64,000 nt of DNA, from assembly GCA_002070185.1 (NCBI GenBank), contig MWCT01000004.1, forward strand, positions 124,001-188,000. Direction: 5' to 3'. Under the pieces are notes generated by a model, which was not told where the DNA came from, did no database searches, and saw only the letters and a program-made list of their open reading frames with translations. Positions 1 through 7,834 of this stretch are shown here, in pieces. Each line of letters opens with the position of its first letter. The first letter of the stretch is position 1. Position numbers and translations under genes: made by a program. This DNA is from a candidate division BRC1 bacterium ADurb.Bin183. Its GTDB lineage: Bacteria > Sumerlaeota > Sumerlaeia > MWCT01.

Positions 1-508
1 GGGTTTTGTATGTTGTCCAATACGCCAGACACATCAAATCCGCGCCAGCCTTGCTTGCTGAATATGGACTGCTGGGTTCAAGGGGGTCGTCTTCCCTGAA
101 CGACCCTTCTAAAATGCTTCCATAAACCTCGTCTGTGGAGATTTGAAGAAATCGTTTAACATTTGAGGAATTTCTAACGGCTTCCAGAATATTATGAGTT
201 CCGAAAATATCTGTTTTAATAAAGGCATCCGGTTCAGAAATGGAGCGGTCAACGTGTGTTTCAGCTGCAAAATTAACGATATAATCCACTTTTGGGACAA
301 TTTCGGTTATTAATTTTTCATCGCAAATATCGCCTTTGATGAATGAGAAATTCGGGTTGTTTTTTAAATCGGAAATATTCTCCGGATTGCCGGCATAGGT
401 GAGTTTATCTAAAACGATCATTTTATATTCGGGATGATGTCTGCTAACATACCTTGCGTAATTGCTGCCAATAAAACCGCATCCGCCCGTGATTAAAATA
501 GTTGTCAT
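1..508 (-). CDS. rfbB: dTDP-glucose 4,6-dehydratase, 3' end outside window
   Basis: Short-chain dehydrogenase/reductase that converts dTDP-glucose to dTDP-4-keto-6-deoxyglucose, the entry step to dTDP-rhamnose and other deoxysugars. Translating the minus strand from the ATG at 506-508 gives an N-terminal Rossmann motif (ITGGCGFIGSNYARY), the NFAAETHVDRS segment, the ISTDEVYGS segment with the catalytic Thr-Asp-Glu, and the YSASKAG active-site YxxxK just before the window edge. About 169 residues are present, roughly half of the usual length of about 340. It starts at ATG behind a GAGGTG-like ribosome site. Other rfb genes are not visible. The family call is secure; a specialised paralogue using another NDP-sugar cannot be excluded from half a protein. 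Confidence 0.9.
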   Translation of the reverse strand, partial: MTTILITGGCGFIGSNYARYVSRHHPEYKMIVLDKLTYAGNPENISDLKNNPNFSFIKGDICDEKLITEIVPKVDYIVNFAAETHVDRSISEPDAFIKTDIFGTHNILEAVRNSSNVKRFLQISTDEVYGSILEGSFREDDPLEPSSPYSASKAGADLMCLAYWTTYKT

Positions 509-771
509 AAAACACCTCTTTTACTTATTTTTTTGCGACACAAGAAGCCATGCTTATCCTCATATATCGTTTCGGTGTCAAGCATAAGCAACAACACTCG
601 GGGGAAAATCGTTTTCACACAAGGCGATGCAAATAAATTTTGTCTTCAAAAAATCGTTGACAGCTGTTCTGTCTCATCAGACTCTTCCAATTAAGTAAGT
701 TCATAGTAGGGCAAGTTAATATACAAAAAATTTGCCTACGTGATCATAATTTTTTGGGAGGTAAGTGTATT
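509..771. other. Intergenic region between divergent rfbB and gap
   Basis: This 263-bp spacer separates two divergently transcribed genes and must hold both promoters. A TTGACA hexamer is visible at 657-662, but no convincing -10 box lies 16-18 bases downstream. A GGGAGGT ribosome-binding site for gap sits at 756-762. No RNA gene or further open reading frame is apparent. Confidence 0.5.
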
Positions 772-1773
772 ATGACGATCAGAGTTGGTATCAACGGTTT
801 TGGAAGAATCGGTAGATTGTTTTTCCGCGCCGCCATCGCAAAAAAGGAGCTTGAGATCGTCGGCATCAACGACCTGTTTGCCCCGAAAGTTCTTGCTCAT
901 CTTCTTAAGTATGATAGCGTGCATGGCAAATTTGAGGGCACGATTGAAGCCAAAGAAAAAAGCATTGTGGTAAATGGCAAAGAAATCGCCATCACAGCGG
1001 AAAAAGATCCAACAACGCTTCCTTGGAAAGCGCTCAATGTGGATGTTGTTGTTGAGTCCACCGGCAAATTTGCAAAACGCGATGAGGCAATGAAACATAT
1101 CGCCGCCGGCGCCAAGAAGGTTCTAATCTCCGCCCCCGCGGGTGATGCCGATGCCACGTTTGTTATCGGCGTTAATGAGCATACCTATGATAAAACCAAA
1201 CATGTTATTGTATCGAACGCCTCTTGCACCACAAACTGCCTTGCGCCTGCCGCCAAAGTTGTTATGGAGAAATTCGGCATCAAACGCGGACTTATGACCA
1301 CAATTCATTCTTACACGAACGATCAGGTTATGCTGGATATGGGACATAAAAAAGATATGCGCCGCGCCCGCGCTGGAGCCGTGTCTATGATTCCGACCAG
1401 CACAGGCGCCGCTAAGGCAGTTGGCTTGGTTCTTCCGGAGCTTAAAGGAAAATTAGACGGCTTTGCTATGCGCGTTCCCACGCCTAACGTTTCGGTTGTG
1501 GATTTGGTTTGTGAAACAGAAAAATCTTTGACAAAAGATGAATTGATCGCCGCCTTCAAAGAAGCCGCCAACGGCAAGCTGAAGGGCATCCTTGCCGTTT
1601 CTGAGGAACCTTTGGTTTCTTGCGATTTTAACCATTCATCGTTTTCCTCCATCATTGACACAGAGTATTGCAGCATCATTGATAATAACTTCGTCAAGAT
1701 TATCTCATGGTATGACAATGAATGGGGATATTCTTGCCGCATGGCGGAGCTTATCATTTTGATGATGAAATAA
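772..1773 (+). CDS. gap: Glyceraldehyde-3-phosphate dehydrogenase, type I
   Basis: NAD(P)-dependent phosphorylating GAPDH, the cytoplasmic step from glyceraldehyde 3-phosphate to 1,3-bisphosphoglycerate. The 333-residue product has the N-terminal NAD motif VGINGFGRIGR and the catalytic segment SNASCTTNCLAP with nucleophile Cys152. It also has the THSYTNDQ and RRARAGA substrate-binding segments and the C-terminal WYDNEWGYSCR signature. The ATG at 772 was chosen because GGGAGGT lies 9 bases upstream and family homology starts at MTIRVGINGFG; an in-frame TTG at 754 would overlap that ribosome site. It heads a plus-strand run with tpiA 17 bp downstream, so co-transcription is likely. Confidence 0.97.
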   Translation: MTIRVGINGFGRIGRLFFRAAIAKKELEIVGINDLFAPKVLAHLLKYDSVHGKFEGTIEAKEKSIVVNGKEIAITAEKDPTTLPWKALNVDVVVESTGKFAKRDEAMKHIAAGAKKVLISAPAGDADATFVIGVNEHTYDKTKHVIVSNASCTTNCLAPAAKVVMEKFGIKRGLMTTIHSYTNDQVMLDMGHKKDMRRARAGAVSMIPTSTGAAKAVGLVLPELKGKLDGFAMRVPTPNVSVVDLVCETEKSLTKDELIAAFKEAANGKLKGILAVSEEPLVSCDFNHSSFSSIIDTEYCSIIDNNFVKIISWYDNEWGYSCRMAELIILMMK

Positions 1774-1790
1774 AAAACAAAGGAGTTTTT

Positions 1791-2552
1791 ATGACATCGC
1801 GTATTCCTATCGTTGCGGGCAACTGGAAGATGTATAAAATCAGAAGCGAGGCAGCCGATTTAGTGAACGGCATTTTGCCGGCTGTTTCAAAAAACAATTA
1901 TTGCGAAGTCGTCGTCTGTCCGCCTTTTACAGCGCTTCAAACAGTTGCCAATATTGTCAAGGGCACCAAACTTGGTTTGGGCGCGCAGAACTGCCATTTT
2001 GAAGATAGCGGCGCGTTCACAGGCGAGGTTTCCCCCTTGATGCTTAAGGATATCGGTTGCAAATATGTTATCATCGGGCACTCGGAACGCCGCACGAAAT
2101 TCGGCGAAACCGATGAATCAATCAACAAGAAGCTAAAGGCGCTTTACAAACATCAGTTGCTGCCCATACTGTGCTGCGGCGAAACATTAGAAGAGCGGGA
2201 ATCCAAGCGCTTATACGAGGTGGTTGAGCGCCAAATTCGCGGCGGTCTTGCCGATATCCCAAGCGAAAAAATGCCAACTACGGTCATTGCTTATGAGCCT
2301 GTCTGGGCTATTGGCACTGGTCGAACAGCCACGCCCGAGCAGGCACAGGATATGCATGCCTTCATTCGCAAAATACTTGCGGACATGTTTGACAAATCAA
2401 CCGCTGATAATATTCGCATCCAATATGGAGGCAGCGTAAATGCCGGTAACGTTAAACAGTTGATGGCTCAACCCGATATTGACGGGGCACTTGTTGGCGG
2501 CGCTTCCCTTGAGCCGGAAAAATTCATTCCTTTGATTCAGTTCAAGGATTGA
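1791..2552 (+). CDS. tpiA: Triosephosphate isomerase
   Basis: Interconverts dihydroxyacetone phosphate and glyceraldehyde 3-phosphate in the cytoplasm. The 253-residue product is of normal family length. It shows the N-terminal GNWKMYK (Asn11, Lys13), the catalytic His97 in VIIGHSERR, the catalytic Glu169 in [11 protein letters not shown] and the phosphate-binding YGGSVN and GALVGGASL loops. AAGGAG at 1780-1785 precedes the ATG at 1791. It lies between gap and a PFK-like gene, forming a compact glycolytic operon, and all catalytic residues are intact. Confidence 0.97.
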   Translation: MTSRIPIVAGNWKMYKIRSEAADLVNGILPAVSKNNYCEVVVCPPFTALQTVANIVKGTKLGLGAQNCHFEDSGAFTGEVSPLMLKDIGCKYVIIGHSERRTKFGETDESINKKLKALYKHQLLPILCCGETLEERESKRLYEVVERQIRGGLADIPSEKMPTTVIAYEPVWAIGTGRTATPEQAQDMHAFIRKILADMFDKSTADNIRIQYGGSVNAGNVKQLMAQPDIDGALVGGASLEPEKFIPLIQFKD

Positions 2553-2572
2553 TTATTTCTTTGGAGGCAAGG

Positions 2573-3610
2573 ATGAAAAGAATAGGCGTTATAACGGGTG
2601 GGGGCGATTGCGCGGGACTCAATGCCGTCATAAGAGGCATTGTCGTCAAAGCTGCCAGCCTTGGGATTCAGGTTTATGGATTTCGCCGCGGGTTTGACGG
2701 TCTTGTGGACGGCGGCAATTTCATTCGCCTTGGAACCGAGGATGTTGAAGATATTATGATTCAGGGCGGCACAATCCTGCGCACGTCGCGCGCCAATCCG
2801 ATGACGCACCGCGATGGTCCTCGCCAAGTCGTTAACAATCTTGCGAAGCTCGGATGCAAAGCGTTGATTGTTATCGGCGGACACGATGTCCTTGCCTTTA
2901 CTCATCAGTTAATTAAAAAAACTGGGATCAATGTTATTTTTGTTCCCAAGTCTGTTCAGAACGGGGTGGTGGGGACGGATTACACTTTTGGATTCTTTTC
3001 AGCTGTTACGTATGCTGCGGAATCCATAGACCGTCTCCACACCACCGCCCGTTCTTATGGACGCTGCATTGTTGTGGAAACAACCGGTCAAAAAGTTGGC
3101 TGGGTTGCGCTTAATGCGGGGCTGGCAAGTTCTGCGCATTATATCATGATCCCCGAAGTGCCTTACGAAATTAATAAAGTTTTTGATCTTGTCAAAAAAC
3201 GTAAAAGGAACAATCTCGAATACACAATCATTGTCATGGCAGAAGGCGCCGTTCCCAAAGGCTGCAAGGATTTCAAGCCCAAAACGCTTGTGCGCGATGA
3301 ATTCGGCAATGAGTCCATGACGGGGGCATCGCTCTGGCTTGCAGAGCGTATTCAAGAAAAAACAAAAGTTGACTCTCGCAATATTATCCTCAGTTCAATT
3401 TTGCGCGGCGGGACGCCGACTGCCTTTGACCGCATCTTGGGATTGAAATTCGGTCTGAAAGCCGTTGAGCTTGCCGCTGAAAAGCAATATGGAATGATGG
3501 TCTGCCTTAAATCCACTGAAGTATCAGCCATTCCGATTGAAAGCGTGGCTGGACAAATTAAAACAGTCCCTGAATCAATCTATCGGGAATCCATGCTTTT
3601 CTTTCAATAA
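2573..3610 (+). CDS. 6-phosphofructokinase family protein with altered active site
   Basis: By overall sequence this is a 345-residue PfkA-superfamily protein: ITGGGDCAGLNAVIRG at residues 7-22, GTDYTFGFF at 134-142, a PEVPYE segment and RGGTPTAFDRILG near the C terminus. The usual Mg/ATP motif GGDG or GGED reads GGHD (His104). The catalytic PKTIDND motif reads PKSVQNG, so the base equivalent to E. coli Asp127 is Gln129 and the Mg-binding Asp129 is Gly131. The position of E. coli His249 is Ser. Substrate-side elements (AEGA, SRNIIL, RGGTP) remain. It may be a non-catalytic regulatory paralogue or act on another substrate; normal PFK activity is doubtful. GGAGG at 2563-2567 supports the ATG at 2573, 20 bp after tpiA. 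Confidence 0.85.
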   Translation: MKRIGVITGGGDCAGLNAVIRGIVVKAASLGIQVYGFRRGFDGLVDGGNFIRLGTEDVEDIMIQGGTILRTSRANPMTHRDGPRQVVNNLAKLGCKALIVIGGHDVLAFTHQLIKKTGINVIFVPKSVQNGVVGTDYTFGFFSAVTYAAESIDRLHTTARSYGRCIVVETTGQKVGWVALNAGLASSAHYIMIPEVPYEINKVFDLVKKRKRNNLEYTIIVMAEGAVPKGCKDFKPKTLVRDEFGNESMTGASLWLAERIQEKTKVDSRNIILSSILRGGTPTAFDRILGLKFGLKAVELAAEKQYGMMVCLKSTEVSAIPIESVAGQIKTVPESIYRESMLFFQ

Positions 3611-4135
3611 ATGGAACGCAAAATTAATAATACGCTTATCACTCTGATTGAAGGCGATATTACCGAAATTGCAGCCGATGCCATAGTCAATGCGGCAAAT
3701 GCCGCGCTGCAACTGGGGGCAGGCGTTGCCGGCGCCATAAGGCGAAAGGGCGGTTCGGGCATTCAAGATGAATGCGACCGGATTGGCGGAACATACGTCG
3801 GCGGTGCGGTGATAACGTCCGGTGGCAACCTCAAAGCAAAATATGTGATTCACGCCGTTGGTCCAAGAATGGGCGAAGGCGACGAAGACATGAAGCTTGA
3901 AAGCGCAACAATCAATAGCTTAAAATTGGCTGATGAGCATAAACTAAAAAGCATCGCCTTTCCCGCAATCAGCACAGGGATATTTGGCTACCCGCTGCCT
4001 CGCTGTGCAAAAATCATGCTTGGCGCCGCGAAGAAATACCTTGATGGGGAAACTTCGATTCAGAATGTAATTTTTTGTCTTTATGGTCAAAGCGCCTATC
4101 AGGAGTTCAAAAACGCCCTTAATGATATATTTTAG
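3611..4135 (+). CDS. Macro-domain protein, probable ADP-ribose/O-acetyl-ADP-ribose hydrolase
   Basis: Macro domains bind ADP-ribose; bacterial YmdB-type members deacetylate O-acetyl-ADP-ribose or remove ADP-ribose from proteins. The 174 residues are essentially one macro domain: IEGDITEIAADAIVNAAN (13-30), the LGAGVAGAIRRKGG loop, VIHAVGPR, and the phosphate loop AISTGIFGYP. In YmdB-like enzymes the loop reads GVDGAI with a catalytic Asp; here it is GVAGAI, as in several AF1521-like binders, so hydrolase activity is less certain than binding. The ATG directly abuts the stop of the PFK-like gene with no spacer, implying translational coupling. No separate ribosome-binding site is evident. Confidence 0.9.
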   Translation: MERKINNTLITLIEGDITEIAADAIVNAANAALQLGAGVAGAIRRKGGSGIQDECDRIGGTYVGGAVITSGGNLKAKYVIHAVGPRMGEGDEDMKLESATINSLKLADEHKLKSIAFPAISTGIFGYPLPRCAKIMLGAAKKYLDGETSIQNVIFCLYGQSAYQEFKNALNDIF

Positions 4136-4150
4136 AGGGGTTCAACATTC

Positions 4151-5041
4151 ATGAAAGAGGCGGGGCATTTTCACGAGATCTTTCTGGGAGACCAGGATAT
4201 ACTTCAAAATTTTTTCATTCGATACAACCGCCCGCACTCCATTTATAATTTTGCCAATCTTTATATGTGGGGCAGGCTCCACAAATACTGGTGGATGATT
4301 TTAAATGAGCGCCTTCATCTTTATTCGGATATTGACGATAGCGCCATTATGCCTCTGGGTGACGGGGTAACCTCTGAAAATCTTCTTGAGCTTTCGGACT
4401 TTCTTGAATCGCATGGACGCAAGGGCAATTTTTGTTTTGTCCCGCCTGATTTTGTTGATTCCCACAAACAACTTGAAAACTATTTTTTTATAAAATATGA
4501 TAAAGATAATGCCGATTATATTTATTCCTGCCAGAAGCTTTTTGAGTTAAAAGGGAAAAAACTTCATAAGAAAAAAAATCTTCTTTCCCAGTTTCAACGC
4601 GATAATCCCGATTATATCTGCAGCGCTCTTTCGCCCCAATATTACAGCGAATGCATTGACCTTTCTGAAAAATGGTGCGAGGATAAGTCCTGCAATATTG
4701 TTTCTTATGCTTATGAAACGGACGCGCTAAGACGCGGGTTCGATTATTTTACCGCCCTGAATCTGGAGGGGCTTGTCATTTTATTGAAAAATCAAGTTAT
4801 CGCATTTTCGGTCTTTAATCGGCTTAATAATAACACAGCCCTTGTCCATTTCGAAAAATATAATCGAGAGGTCAAAGGTTCAGGTCAGGTCATTAATTGG
4901 GAGACAGCGCGGGTTCTTTCTGAAAAATATTCTTTCCTGAATCGGGAACAGGATTTGGGGATCGAAGGCTTGCGTCAGGCTAAGCAATCCTATGATCCTG
5001 ATGATTGGCTGATTACATGCCGTTTAATCCGCAAAAGATAA
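4151..5041 (+). CDS. DUF2156 (GNAT-fold) domain protein
   Basis: A 296-residue soluble protein of the DUF2156 / phosphatidylglycerol-lysyltransferase C-terminal superfamily, which has a tandem acyl-CoA N-acyltransferase fold. Family signatures are the DYIYSCQKLFELKGKKLHKKK segment near the middle, where a basic helix follows the first GNAT-like half, and the C-terminal motif FLNREQDLGIEGLRQAK followed by SYDP. No membrane segment or signal peptide is visible, so it is not a full MprF-type lipid flippase/synthase. Stand-alone members are mostly uncharacterised, and an aminoacyl- or acyl-transfer role is only inferred. TAGAGGGG upstream of the ATG at 4151 serves as the ribosome site. It closes the gap-tpiA-pfk-macro run. 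Confidence 0.8.
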   Translation: MKEAGHFHEIFLGDQDILQNFFIRYNRPHSIYNFANLYMWGRLHKYWWMILNERLHLYSDIDDSAIMPLGDGVTSENLLELSDFLESHGRKGNFCFVPPDFVDSHKQLENYFFIKYDKDNADYIYSCQKLFELKGKKLHKKKNLLSQFQRDNPDYICSALSPQYYSECIDLSEKWCEDKSCNIVSYAYETDALRRGFDYFTALNLEGLVILLKNQVIAFSVFNRLNNNTALVHFEKYNREVKGSGQVINWETARVLSEKYSFLNREQDLGIEGLRQAKQSYDPDDWLITCRLIRKR

Positions 5042-5045
5042 AAGA

Positions 5046-5489
5046 TTAAACGCCTGTATGCCCAAAACCGTCTGCTCCTCGATTTGTATCCGCAACCTTG
5101 GAAACGAGAGTAATTTTCGCCTGCTCGCTTCGTGCGAGGACTATTTGCGCAATGCGATCGCCCCGCTTAATCGTGAACGGGCTTTTTCCAAAATTGAATA
5201 GGACCACTTTGACAATTCCGCGATAGTCCGAGTCAATCGTGCCCGGCGAGTTCAAAACTCCAATACCGTTTTTTGCTGCCAGCCCGCTGCGAGGGCGCAC
5301 CTGCCCCTCGAAACCTTTTGGAATTTCCATGCGCAATCCTGTCGAAACCAGCCTGAATTCCCCCGGCGGGATTTCCAAGATATTATCAACGGCGGCAGGC
5401 AGGTCGAACCCCGACGCTTCTTCAGAATGATAGCGCGGGATTTCAATATCTTCGCAACCGGGTTCTTGGAAAATTTTAAGTTCTATCAA
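5046..5489 (-). CDS. dut: dUTP diphosphatase
   Basis: Trimeric dUTPase that hydrolyses dUTP to dUMP and PPi, preventing uracil incorporation and feeding dTMP synthesis. All five motifs are recognisable in 147 residues: I ASGFDLPA, II RPRSGLAAKNGI, III SPGTIDSDYRG with the catalytic Asp, IV RGDRIAQIV, and V near the C terminus. Motif V reads RGADGFGHTG rather than the usual RGxGGFGSTG, a mild variation in the flexible lid. It converges with the DUF2156 gene (4-bp gap) and is the last gene of a minus-strand run after the STAS gene, with a 17-bp spacer. Confidence 0.95.
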   Translation of the reverse strand: MIELKIFQEPGCEDIEIPRYHSEEASGFDLPAAVDNILEIPPGEFRLVSTGLRMEIPKGFEGQVRPRSGLAAKNGIGVLNSPGTIDSDYRGIVKVVLFNFGKSPFTIKRGDRIAQIVLARSEQAKITLVSKVADTNRGADGFGHTGV

Positions 5490-5506
5490 TGCCGCTGTCT
5501 CCAGAA

Positions 5507-6058
5507 TTATGATTTTGATGAGGGCGGCGTATTTTCAGATATTCTTTTTTTCTCACGTTCAAGGCTATCCTCAAGATACTTTACGACGCTCTGAAAACGA
5601 AGTTCATTTTCAGAACCCAGATTCATCAAAGTCACGTGCGCTTCCAGGGTGTTGACGATTTGCTCGATTCTTGAAATGGGCGCGGAATTTTCCATTTTTT
5701 TGAAGTCTGCTTTTTCCAGAAGGGGGAAATCTTTATTATTTCTGATATCCAGAATATGGTGAAGTCCCGTTTTATGCAGAGTTTGGTAAACTTGGTTTTG
5801 CACATTGAGCACCATTAGTGAAGAAGAATTTGAATTTTTTAGTCCCCGATTAAGCATTAACATTGTGCCCATGAACGTGCTATCCACATAGGAGCATTTT
5901 TCCAGATCGAAAATTATATGGATGTTGGGGTATTGTTGGCGGATGTCTTGAACAAATTTTTCCAAATTTACCGAGTTTAAATTGCAACCGCGTCCTTTCA
6001 CACGCACGACCATTATTTCATCGTCAACAATGGCAAACTCAATTGTATCTTCAATCAT
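5507..6058 (-). CDS. STAS-domain protein (anti-sigma-factor-antagonist-like)
   Basis: The N-terminal 110 residues form a STAS domain like SpoIIAA/RsbV: IIFDLEKCSYVDSTFMGTML carries the conserved Asp-Ser that partner anti-sigma kinases phosphorylate. The following 70 residues are polar and helical and unlike the classic single-domain antagonists, perhaps an effector or dimerisation tail. I chose ATG at 6058 because GGTGA lies 5-6 bases upstream; an in-frame GTG at 6067 is an alternative adding three residues. No partner serine kinase or phosphatase is found in the window, so the signalling role is inferred from the domain alone. Confidence 0.8.
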   Translation of the reverse strand: MIEDTIEFAIVDDEIMVVRVKGRGCNLNSVNLEKFVQDIRQQYPNIHIIFDLEKCSYVDSTFMGTMLMLNRGLKNSNSSSLMVLNVQNQVYQTLHKTGLHHILDIRNNKDFPLLEKADFKKMENSAPISRIEQIVNTLEAHVTLMNLGSENELRFQSVVKYLEDSLEREKKRISENTPPSSKS

Positions 6059-6082
6059 ACTGTTCACCGTCGCCTAAAATTT

Positions 6083-6478
6083 TTATGATAAAAATTTAAT
6101 ATAAATTCGCCTTTCGCGCGGACCGTCAAACTCGCAAAAAAAGATGCCCTGCCATGTCCCCAATTGCAAGCGTCCTTCTTCAACGATAATCGTTACAGAT
6201 GAGCCGGTTATAGCGGCTTTCAAATGTGCGTCGGAATTTCCTTCTGCATGAGCATAAGGCAGAGATGAAGGAATCGCGTGCCTAAAACCCATCAATATAT
6301 CGCGCGGGACATCGGGGTCGGCATTTTCATTAATCGTAACGCCTGCTGTTGTATGCGGGACATAGACGACAGATATTCCGGAATGGATGCCGCTTTTATG
6401 CAACGCTTTTTCAACCAATGGCGTAATATTTATCATCTCTTCTTTGCGAGTGGATTTCACACTTTCGTTAAAAATCAT
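6083..6478 (-). CDS. yjbQ: YjbQ/UPF0047 family protein
   Basis: Small cytoplasmic beta-barrel family, annotated elsewhere as having secondary thiamine-phosphate synthase activity. Signatures present: YVPHTTAGVTINENADPDV with the conserved His/Asn/Asp metal-site residues, HAEGNSDAHLKAA with two further conserved His, and GTWQGIFFCEFDGPRERR at the C terminus. From the ATG at 6478 the product is 131 residues, the usual family size of about 135. An upstream in-frame TTG (6496) would add a non-conserved hexapeptide. GGAGAG lies 10-15 bases before the ATG, and a TTGACA (minus strand, 6532-6537) lies upstream. The STAS and dut genes follow, probably as one transcript. Confidence 0.9.
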   Translation of the reverse strand: MIFNESVKSTRKEEMINITPLVEKALHKSGIHSGISVVYVPHTTAGVTINENADPDVPRDILMGFRHAIPSSLPYAHAEGNSDAHLKAAITGSSVTIIVEEGRLQLGTWQGIFFCEFDGPRERRIYIKFLS

Positions 6479-6578
6479 CCGCGCTCTCTCCAACAAAACA
6501 AATTCAATCCTTAAAAAATAATTTGAGAGTATGTCAAGAGCGAGGTAATAGATAATTACACACGGACGATGTTAGCAG

Positions 6579-7814
6579 TTAACTGCTTTCAGATGGTTCC
6601 GCAATAATTTTTTCAAAGGTAAGATTGCCGAGGGATTGAATAAATTTATGCAATTGCTCCCCTTCTGACGGACGGGACAGTAAGTATTTTGCTGTATCGT
6701 CATTTATGTATCCTTTTGTCTGCAGCTGGGTAATCTGCTCTTTTGTCAGGTCAGTAAGTTTATAGTTGTGGCTAATATCAAAAATGCTTTCAATTTCAAA
6801 CTGTATTGAAATATCGGGGGGGACTGATATTCTGAAACGCCAGCATTGCTCGGTTGTTTCAAAAGGGTTCCGCGGTTTATGAAGTTTTTGCCCTTCATGG
6901 CGCGGATGCTCAATAACCATCTCTTTTTTCTTTGTTGTCTTGTTTTGAATTTCATAAATATCAATCTGCTTGCGTTCCGAATTAAGAATTATCATTCCAT
7001 TTCCAATGCGCACCTTTTTAATCGCCTCGGCGGCGCTTCGAGAAACGGCATGAACCTCGCACGAATCCGTCCGCGAGCAACGAATGATGGTCCGCTGATT
7101 CGGCATTATGGTTGGAATATGCGCCTGCCCTCCGAAGGCGTCTTTTTGAAATATTGCGGCATCTCCCTCTGCAAGCGGTGAATTAATGGTATTTGTAAGA
7201 ATGATGCCTGATGTTGGAAATTTGTTTTGCTCCAACGGATTGAAGAGCATGATATTTTCGCAATCTATGCTTTCTTCAAAAACTGGAATCAAAGCAAAAC
7301 CTGTATCAGGGACATGCACTGGACGAGCGATATGGTATTCGTAGAATTCATGCGGTTTTTCTGCGGCGGTCGGCGCGGTTTGGGCGAAATCAGCGGGGAC
7401 TTCCAGATGCGCGGATTTCAAATTCATGTCAATTCCGTCCCATGGTTCAAGTCCTGTTTTTTTGACAACAGCAAGCGCTTGTAACAATCCTTTGCTTTTG
7501 CCAGCCGCATCGGAGAGCAACAGGCGATAGGACATATCCCACGGTTCGACTGGTAAAATATAAACGACCTGAATTGTTCGAGAGCCGGAGCCGGGCATGG
7601 TTATTTTAACAATGCCCGCGTCTTTTTCCTGCTCGCAAGAGATGGAGCCAATCCTTCCCCCGCTTAGGTCCAAAACTGTTAAACTGGAACGAATTGCGTT
7701 CAGGTCATCCTTACGAACGCGAATGGTGATTACCCCTTCGCCCTCCAAAGTGCAATGATGTGTGAACAAACCAAAACCTTGTTTGAACAAAGTAATTTTT
7801 CGCAATGTTCCCAT
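6579..7814 (-). CDS. DUF4139-like protein, cytoplasmic
   Basis: A 411-residue protein that I assign tentatively to the DUF4139 group because of EFYEYHIARPVHVPDTG followed by an IPVFEE... beta-rich stretch and repeated Asn/Gly-rich turns typical of that fold. The N terminus (MGTLRKITLFKQGFGLF) has no signal peptide, whereas most DUF4139 proteins are secreted. The C-terminal 60 residues look like a helical SHOCT/short-domain tail (LTKEQITQLQTKGYINDDTAKYLL). No enzymatic motif is seen. It is 20 bp downstream of the GHL10-type lipoprotein gene. Function unknown. Confidence 0.6.
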   Translation of the reverse strand: MGTLRKITLFKQGFGLFTHHCTLEGEGVITIRVRKDDLNAIRSSLTVLDLSGGRIGSISCEQEKDAGIVKITMPGSGSRTIQVVYILPVEPWDMSYRLLLSDAAGKSKGLLQALAVVKKTGLEPWDGIDMNLKSAHLEVPADFAQTAPTAAEKPHEFYEYHIARPVHVPDTGFALIPVFEESIDCENIMLFNPLEQNKFPTSGIILTNTINSPLAEGDAAIFQKDAFGGQAHIPTIMPNQRTIIRCSRTDSCEVHAVSRSAAEAIKKVRIGNGMIILNSERKQIDIYEIQNKTTKKKEMVIEHPRHEGQKLHKPRNPFETTEQCWRFRISVPPDISIQFEIESIFDISHNYKLTDLTKEQITQLQTKGYINDDTAKYLLSRPSEGEQLHKFIQSLGNLTFEKIIAEPSESS

Positions 7815-7834
7815 TCCGCCTCACTCCTTCATCC

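Noticed and set aside
657..662. TTGACA upstream of gap as promoter
   Set aside because: No matching -10 hexamer at normal spacing.
6574..6587. Perfect 14-bp palindrome AGCAGTTAACTGCT over the DUF4139-like stop codon
   Set aside because: No T-tract and no second copy; not enough to call a terminator or operator.
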